A stretch of 16,762 bases of DNA, taken from RGIG4097 sp964367645 (GTDB lineage Bacteria > Bacillota > Clostridia > Christensenellales > CAG-917). The stretch lies in NCBI GenBank assembly GCA_964367645.1, contig CAYIYN010000026.1, positions 1 to 16,762 on the forward strand. Reading direction: 5' to 3'. This document shows, piece by piece, positions 13,048 to 16,762 of the stretch; position 1 is the stretch's first letter, and every line of letters starts with the position of its first letter. The position numbers and the translations under genes are program-made. The notes below the pieces were generated by a model, which worked only from the letters and a program-made list of their open reading frames with translations, was not told the DNA's origin and did not search any database.

Positions 13048-13608
13048 TTATCTCTTTAACGCTTTTTTTATCTCTTCGAGTTTATCTTTGTTTTCCGTGA
13101 CATCAACAGAATAAGTTGTGCCGTCGTTTGTCTTTATCTTGATGCTTTTGCTCATAAGACCTTCGACTTCGCAGGACGATACTTGCTCTTTGGCAAATTT
13201 CTTGTACGCATAAAAGCACCCGTCTTGAAATTTGCTCAAATAGAATACGCCGTTTGCTTGCGACAAAACACGCAAATTTTTATTGCCCGACAACATATTT
13301 GCAAAAGTTGGATTTTGATTGGCTTTGAAATTGTCAAACCCGCCGACCCATACATTGTTTTCATCAATTGCATTTATTTTTTTAAGCAAATCGGCAGGGT
13401 TTTTCATGTCTGCAGTTGTTGCTTGAACTCTTTGCGTTTGCAATTCTTCTTTTGCAGCGTCTTGTTCCGCCGCCGTTTTTGCCTTTTCTTCGGCACGCTC
13501 GGTCTTTTCTTTTTCGTATTCTGCTTTGCTTTCGCCTTGAAGATTTTTACTCATAGAATTTTCCATAGCGTTGCCGACCTTACTCATCAATTTGTCAAAT
13601 AATCCCAT
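13048..13608 (-). CDS. Hypothetical protein with N-terminal coiled coil
   Basis: A 186-residue soluble protein that I do not recognise. Residues 1-20 (MGLFDKLMSKVGNAMENSMS) are amphipathic and may bind a membrane or partner. Residues about 25-62 are strongly charged, E/K/A/Q-rich and predicted by eye to be a coiled coil. Residues about 80-186 look like a compact beta-rich domain (NNVWVGGFDNF, VFYLSKFQDGCFYAYKK, KSIKIKTNDGTTYSVDVTEN) ending in a helix, reminiscent of small bacterial PH-like domains that follow coiled coils; that likeness is tentative. The GGGAG ribosome binding site supports ATG 13608. A 7-bp inverted repeat (TATGCCT / AGGCATA, 13640-13666) lies in the leader. Part of its coiled-coil sequence is duplicated at 12881-12938. 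No terminator is visible downstream. Confidence 0.8.
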   Translation of the reverse strand: MGLFDKLMSKVGNAMENSMSKNLQGESKAEYEKEKTERAEEKAKTAAEQDAAKEELQTQRVQATTADMKNPADLLKKINAIDENNVWVGGFDNFKANQNPTFANMLSGNKNLRVLSQANGVFYLSKFQDGCFYAYKKFAKEQVSSCEVEGLMSKSIKIKTNDGTTYSVDVTENKDKLEEIKKALKR

Positions 13609-13756
13609 CTTTTCTCTCTCCCTTTTTTGTGTATTTTTTTATGCCTTGCAAGTTTTGTTAGGCATACCCAAGAATAGTTTACCATATTAACTACTTTAAC
13701 GCCAGAAAAATTATTTAAATCGAGCCGCAAGCAATTTTATTGTGCCGAAACTAAAA

Positions 13757-13814
13757 GCATTGGCGAGAGCCTGTAGGTGGAACGAGCGTGCTTAGCACGC
13801 GAAGTACCGCCGGC
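13757..13814 (+). repeat. GTAG-hairpin repeat, family B copy 3
   Basis: 13773-13814 matches 12206-12247 at 40 of 42 positions, with weaker similarity reaching back to about 13757 (GCGAG-x-GCC-x-GTAG). The two differences fall in the loop (TTA for ATA) and in the outer stem (CCGCC for CCACC), where pairing is kept as G-U. It sits alone in the spacer 13609-13946, which otherwise contains a leader hairpin and the terminator at 13872-13903 but no gene. Confidence 0.85.
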
Positions 13815-13871
13815 ACTGTCATCATACAACTCAAATTGAAGTTTCGCCCACTATGCCACGTGGGGGCATGC

Positions 13872-13903
13872 AAAAAATCCCGCAGCGTTATGCATGCGGG
13901 ATT
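13872..13903 (-). terminator. Intrinsic terminator of the short-chain dehydrogenase gene
   Basis: On the minus strand AATCCCGCA (13895-13903) pairs with TGCGGGATT (13876-13884) across a 10-nt loop, followed by T residues (13872-13877 read as AAAAAA on the plus strand). It lies 43 nt after the stop codon. Confidence 0.85.
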
Positions 13904-13946
13904 AATCTTTGAAATCACTGTAACCTAAATTCAACTTAAAACAAAT

Positions 13947-14741
13947 TTATTTTGCGTTTTTTCTGTTCCAATAGTCCATAAACTTCTTGTTTTCCATTGC
14001 CCAATAGATTTTTTTCACAGGAGGGAACAGTGTCATCAATGCACGTGACGGTCCAAACACAAGGCAAGGGTTGACGGATTTTTTGCCTTTTTCCAACGCA
14101 TTGACCATTTTTTTGGCAACGATTGTGGGCTTTTGCACGGGAAAAGGTTTTTTGGTGACAACTCTGTCCTTTTGCCCTGCGGCTCCCGCTTTAAAGAATC
14201 CGGTATCGGTGGCAACGGGATACAGACAAGTCAATTTGATGTTCTCTGGCATTTCTAGGCGCAGGCATTCTTGAAAGCCTTGCAGCGCGAATTTGGAGGC
14301 ACCGTACAGCGTATAGCCGGGCATGCCCATTTTGCCCATTGCGGAAATGGTTATACCTATTTGCGCGGGTTTACCGGCCTTGTATTCGACCAGTTTCATA
14401 TAGGTATATATTGGCGAATATGTATTGACTCTGAAAATCTTGTCAATGCGTTCCCAACTGACGTAATCAATCTTTTCAAAATACGGAAAGCCGGCGTTTG
14501 CGAAAAAAATGTCAATGTCGCCCAAAACCTCGGTGGCTTTTACAAAGATGCTGTCGACATTTTCAGGCATTGACACGTCGCACTGATAAGGAAAAACTTT
14601 TGCCTTGTCAAAGGTTTCAAGAACGTCGGTTTTCAAATCTACGGCAAGAATTTTATTGTCACCCTGAACCAACAGTTTGAGGGTTTCAAGACCAATACCG
14701 CTGTTTGCGCCGGTTAGCACAATTTTCTTTCTAGTTATCAT
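13947..14741 (-). CDS. Short-chain dehydrogenase/reductase (SDR)
   Basis: A 264-residue classical SDR. TGANSGIG at 10-17 is the nucleotide-binding motif. D35 after the second strand (AVDLKT) suggests NAD preference. D55 in QCDVS and NAG at 82-84 are structural. Catalytic residues are N106, S133 (TISAMGKMG), Y146 and K150 (YGASK). The C-terminus has a longer amphipathic segment (SRALMTLFPPVKKIYWAME), as in membrane-associated SDRs such as DltE-like enzymes, so loose membrane contact is possible. The substrate is unknown. The start ATG 14741 has GGGAGA upstream and a promoter at 14779-14807, and a terminator follows, so it is a single-gene unit. Confidence 0.92.
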   Translation of the reverse strand: MITRKKIVLTGANSGIGLETLKLLVQGDNKILAVDLKTDVLETFDKAKVFPYQCDVSMPENVDSIFVKATEVLGDIDIFFANAGFPYFEKIDYVSWERIDKIFRVNTYSPIYTYMKLVEYKAGKPAQIGITISAMGKMGMPGYTLYGASKFALQGFQECLRLEMPENIKLTCLYPVATDTGFFKAGAAGQKDRVVTKKPFPVQKPTIVAKKMVNALEKGKKSVNPCLVFGPSRALMTLFPPVKKIYWAMENKKFMDYWNRKNAK

Positions 14742-14778
14742 ATTATCTCCCTTTGCGCGTTGCGCTCTTTATTTAACA

Positions 14779-14807
14779 ATTATTCTACGGTTTTAACAAA
14801 ATTGCAA
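14779..14807 (-). promoter_or_regulatory. Probable promoter of the SDR gene
   Basis: On the minus strand TTGCAA (14802-14807) and AATAAT (14779-14784) are 17 nt apart, in the 73-nt gap between coaE and the SDR gene. The -35 box overlaps a weak hairpin (GCAAGA / TCTTGC) at the coaE stop codon. Confidence 0.5.
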
Positions 14808-14814
14808 GATATAA

Positions 14815-15378
14815 TTATTCTTGCTTTATCAGCATTGTGAGCATTTTTTTTGCTTCGTCGCGGAATGAAGCCAAATCTTTGTTGTTTTTTATCGTCCTCG
14901 TTGCGTGTTTTTTAAGCAATTTCGGATTCACTTGCGCTTTCATTATAGCACGCACACGCTTTTTATCCAATCCTCTTTTTTGGAGTCTGAGGATGCGGGT
15001 TTTTTTATTCGTTTCCACCAAAATCACTTCGTCGAAACAATCAAGCGCACCGGATTCCAACGCAAGCGGCAGCTCAACAACCAAAGGATTTTCATTGCAC
15101 TCTAAAATGCGCTTAGCAATTTCAGGGTGAGCGAGTGCATTCAGTTGCAGTCTTTTTGTATCGTCCGAAAAAACTTTTGCCGAAAGCGCGGCTTTGTCCA
15201 ACTCACCGTTTTGCACCGCATCGGGGAACAATGCCGCAAGTTTAATAACGTATTCGGGCGATTTTAGAAGGTCGGCGTTGATTTTGTCTGCCGAAAGCGT
15301 GGCGATATTAAGTTCTTCGGCGATGCTAAGAACTTCGCTTTTTCCGCTGCCTATTCCCCCGATGACTGCGATTCTCAC
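14815..15378 (-). CDS. coaE: Dephospho-CoA kinase
   Basis: Catalyses the last step of coenzyme A synthesis, phosphorylating the 3' hydroxyl of dephospho-CoA with ATP in the cytoplasm. The 187-residue product carries the P-loop GGIGSGKS at 7-14, the substrate aspartate D31 (SADKINADLL), LAHPEI at 82-87, the VELPLALESG segment (101-110) and the lid residues RVRAIMKAQ (about 141-149). An open frame extends to 15498, but that extension is not CoaE-like. GTG at 15378 is chosen because AGGAG lies eight nt upstream and the protein then begins directly with the first beta-strand (RIAVIGGIG). It follows polA by 166 nt on the same strand, a common Bacillota order. Confidence 0.94.
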   Translation of the reverse strand: MRIAVIGGIGSGKSEVLSIAEELNIATLSADKINADLLKSPEYVIKLAALFPDAVQNGELDKAALSAKVFSDDTKRLQLNALAHPEIAKRILECNENPLVVELPLALESGALDCFDEVILVETNKKTRILRLQKRGLDKKRVRAIMKAQVNPKLLKKHATRTIKNNKDLASFRDEAKKMLTMLIKQE

Positions 15379-15544
15379 AACTATTTCTCCTACCGTAATA
15401 AGTGCGTAAATTTTGTTTGGCTTTTTTTGTACCGTCACCGAGCATGCATTAACGGCGAATACCGAACAAGCAACACGGTTTATCGCACACGCATACATTT
15501 AACCGCATACCGCACTATCGCGCATGCTTGCGCAAAATTTTACT

Positions 15545-16762
15545 TTATTTGACGTCGCCCCAGTTGTCGCCCTCGTTGACGTCAACAATGAGCGGCACTT
15601 TGAGTTGCACAGCTCCTTCCATCTTTTCTTTTAAAATTCTCTTGACTTCTTCCCTTTCGGAAGGCACGGCGTCGATAATCAGTTCGTCGTGCACTTGAAG
15701 TATCATCTTGGATTTCATATTCTCTAAACATTTTTCCACTCCCAACATTGCAAGTTTGATTACGTCTGCCGCGCTACCCTGCAAAGGAGTGTTTTTTGCC
15801 ATTCTCTCCGCACCCGAGCGAACAATATAGTTTGAAGCGTTAAGATCGCTCAAATCTCTGCGCCGTCCTAAAAGCGTGATGGCATAACCTTTTTCGCGCG
15901 CTTCTTTCACGCAATCTTCCAAATATGATTTAACCGTCGGATACGAAGCAAAATACCTTTCGATAAATTCCTTTGCTTTATATTTCGGTATGGAAAGGTT
16001 TTCGGCAAGTCCGAAATCGCTCATTCCGTAAATTATGCCAAAGTTTACCGCCTTTGCGTCGCGGCGCTCGGACGGCGTAACTTTTTCTATCGGTTTATTC
16101 AATATCTGCGAGGCGGTGAGAGCGTGTATATCGTCAGAATTGTTATATGCGTCAATCAGTTTTTCGTCATCGCTGAAATGCGCCAAAAGTCTAAGTTCAA
16201 TCTGGCTGTAATCGGCGGAAATGAGAACGTTGCCTTGTGTCGGCACAAAAGCGGACTTCACGTCTTTTGCCTCGTCGCCGCGCACGGGAATATTTTGAAG
16301 ATTAGGATTGGTGCTGCTCAGTCTTCCGGTTGCCGTGATGCACTGATTGAATTCCGTGTGAATTCTGCCTCTTATAACAAGCGGTTGCAAGCCTGAAACG
16401 TATGTCGAGAGCAGTTTGTTGAAATGTCGCCATTCTAGGATTAGCGGCACGACGGGATGCTCGTCAGAAAGCGTCAAAAGCACGTCCTCACCGACGCTAT
16501 ATCCCGTCTTTGTTTTTTTGCCGTGTTTCAGCCCCAATTTGTCAAACAAGACTTCGCCCAGTTGTTTTGGAGATGCTACATTGAATCTAAACCCTGCCGC
16601 ATCATAAATCTTTTCCGTCAAATCTTCAACGATACCGCTGTATTTAACTTGCAGTTTTTCCAGTTGACTTGTGTCAACGCCAAAGCCGCGCTCCTCCATG
16701 TTTTTTAAAACTACGGCGAGCGGCTGCTCGACTTCATAAAACAAATTTTCGAGGTCTTTCTC
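15545..16762 (-). CDS. polA: DNA polymerase I, C-terminal part (start outside window)
   Basis: The frame is open to the right edge, so about 405 C-terminal residues are present; the 5'-nuclease and most of any 3'-5' exonuclease-like domain lie outside. The polymerase domain is complete in its key parts: motif A DYSQIELRLLAHFSDD (metal aspartate), motif B RRDAKAVNFGIIYGMSDFG (template/dNTP lysine and tyrosine) and motif C QVHDELI (second metal aspartate). TATGRLSSTNPNLQNIPVR is the classical thumb/palm signature. The protein acts in Okazaki-fragment processing and repair. Codons continue upstream of any internal start (ending E-K-D-L-E-N at the edge), so no start is assigned. Whether proofreading is intact cannot be seen. 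Confidence 0.97.
   Translation of the reverse strand, partial: EKDLENLFYEVEQPLAVVLKNMEERGFGVDTSQLEKLQVKYSGIVEDLTEKIYDAAGFRFNVASPKQLGEVLFDKLGLKHGKKTKTGYSVGEDVLLTLSDEHPVVPLILEWRHFNKLLSTYVSGLQPLVIRGRIHTEFNQCITATGRLSSTNPNLQNIPVRGDEAKDVKSAFVPTQGNVLISADYSQIELRLLAHFSDDEKLIDAYNNSDDIHALTASQILNKPIEKVTPSERRDAKAVNFGIIYGMSDFGLAENLSIPKYKAKEFIERYFASYPTVKSYLEDCVKEAREKGYAITLLGRRRDLSDLNASNYIVRSGAERMAKNTPLQGSAADVIKLAMLGVEKCLENMKSKMILQVHDELIIDAVPSEREEVKRILKEKMEGAVQLKVPLIVDVNEGDNWGDVK

Noticed and set aside
13640..13666. Terminator at the TATGCCT / AGGCATA hairpin
   Set aside because: On the plus strand no T-run follows, and on the minus strand the hairpin is followed by A residues; it lies in the leader of the 186-residue gene.
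15379..15498. N-terminal extension of coaE
   Set aside because: It precedes the first beta-strand of the kinase fold, has no family likeness, and the GTG at 15378 has a well-placed AGGAG site.

Overview
The window looks like chromosomal DNA of an anaerobic, low-to-mid GC Bacillota bacterium, most likely a Clostridia-type gut or sediment lineage. This rests on gene content (NifU-like scaffold plus GGGtGRT protein, a clostridial FAD-oxidoreductase/DUF1667 cluster, polA followed by coaE), strong purine-rich ribosome binding sites and near-consensus sigma-A promoters. It is a scaffolded draft assembly: a run of exactly 100 N sits at 12458-12557, inside a repeated sequence.

Layout. 1-1386 (minus): tyrS followed, with a 4-nt GTGA overlap, by the start of a YigZ/IMPACT-family gene that leaves the window. 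1721-3439 (plus): a two-gene operon, NifU/IscU-like scaffold and GGGtGRT protein, with a clear promoter and terminator. 3440-3808: a repeat-rich spacer with two identical 41-bp palindromic elements. 3809-11764 (minus): a membrane-anchored protein with two YegP-like (DUF1508) repeats; a ComEC/Rec2-type channel lacking the metallo-beta-lactamase domain; a tight trio (DUF1667 protein and two flavoprotein oxidoreductases); family I inorganic pyrophosphatase; and an M20 metallopeptidase. 11944-12113 (plus): tRNA-Leu(CAA) with its own promoter and terminator. 12115-13047: a gene-poor region of GTAG-led hairpins, the assembly gap, two possible tiny membrane peptides and a duplicated gene scrap. 13048-16762 (minus): an unrecognised coiled-coil protein, a short-chain dehydrogenase, coaE and the 3' part of polA.

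How the genes work together. Most of the window is housekeeping: translation (tyrS, tRNA-Leu), replication/repair (polA), CoA synthesis (coaE) and pyrophosphate removal (ppa). The oxidoreductase trio is the clearest multi-component machine: a GlpA-like flavoprotein with a BFD-type [2Fe-2S] domain, a two-dinucleotide-motif flavoprotein and a small CxxCxxxC protein, probably an anaerobic dehydrogenase complex that passes electrons from a 2-hydroxy or glycerol-3-phosphate-like substrate to NAD or another carrier. Its substrate is not fixed by the context because no glycerol kinase or transporter is present.

The most unusual material is non-coding: two families of short palindromic repeats. One is GTAG-led and resembles the REP/BIME elements mobilised by RAYT transposases. 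The other is a GGAG-containing hairpin whose outer stems differ in sequence but still pair. No RAYT gene, CRISPR array or complete insertion sequence is present. I see no convincing undescribed multi-gene defence or metabolic system; the repeat families and the tiny-peptide locus are the best leads.
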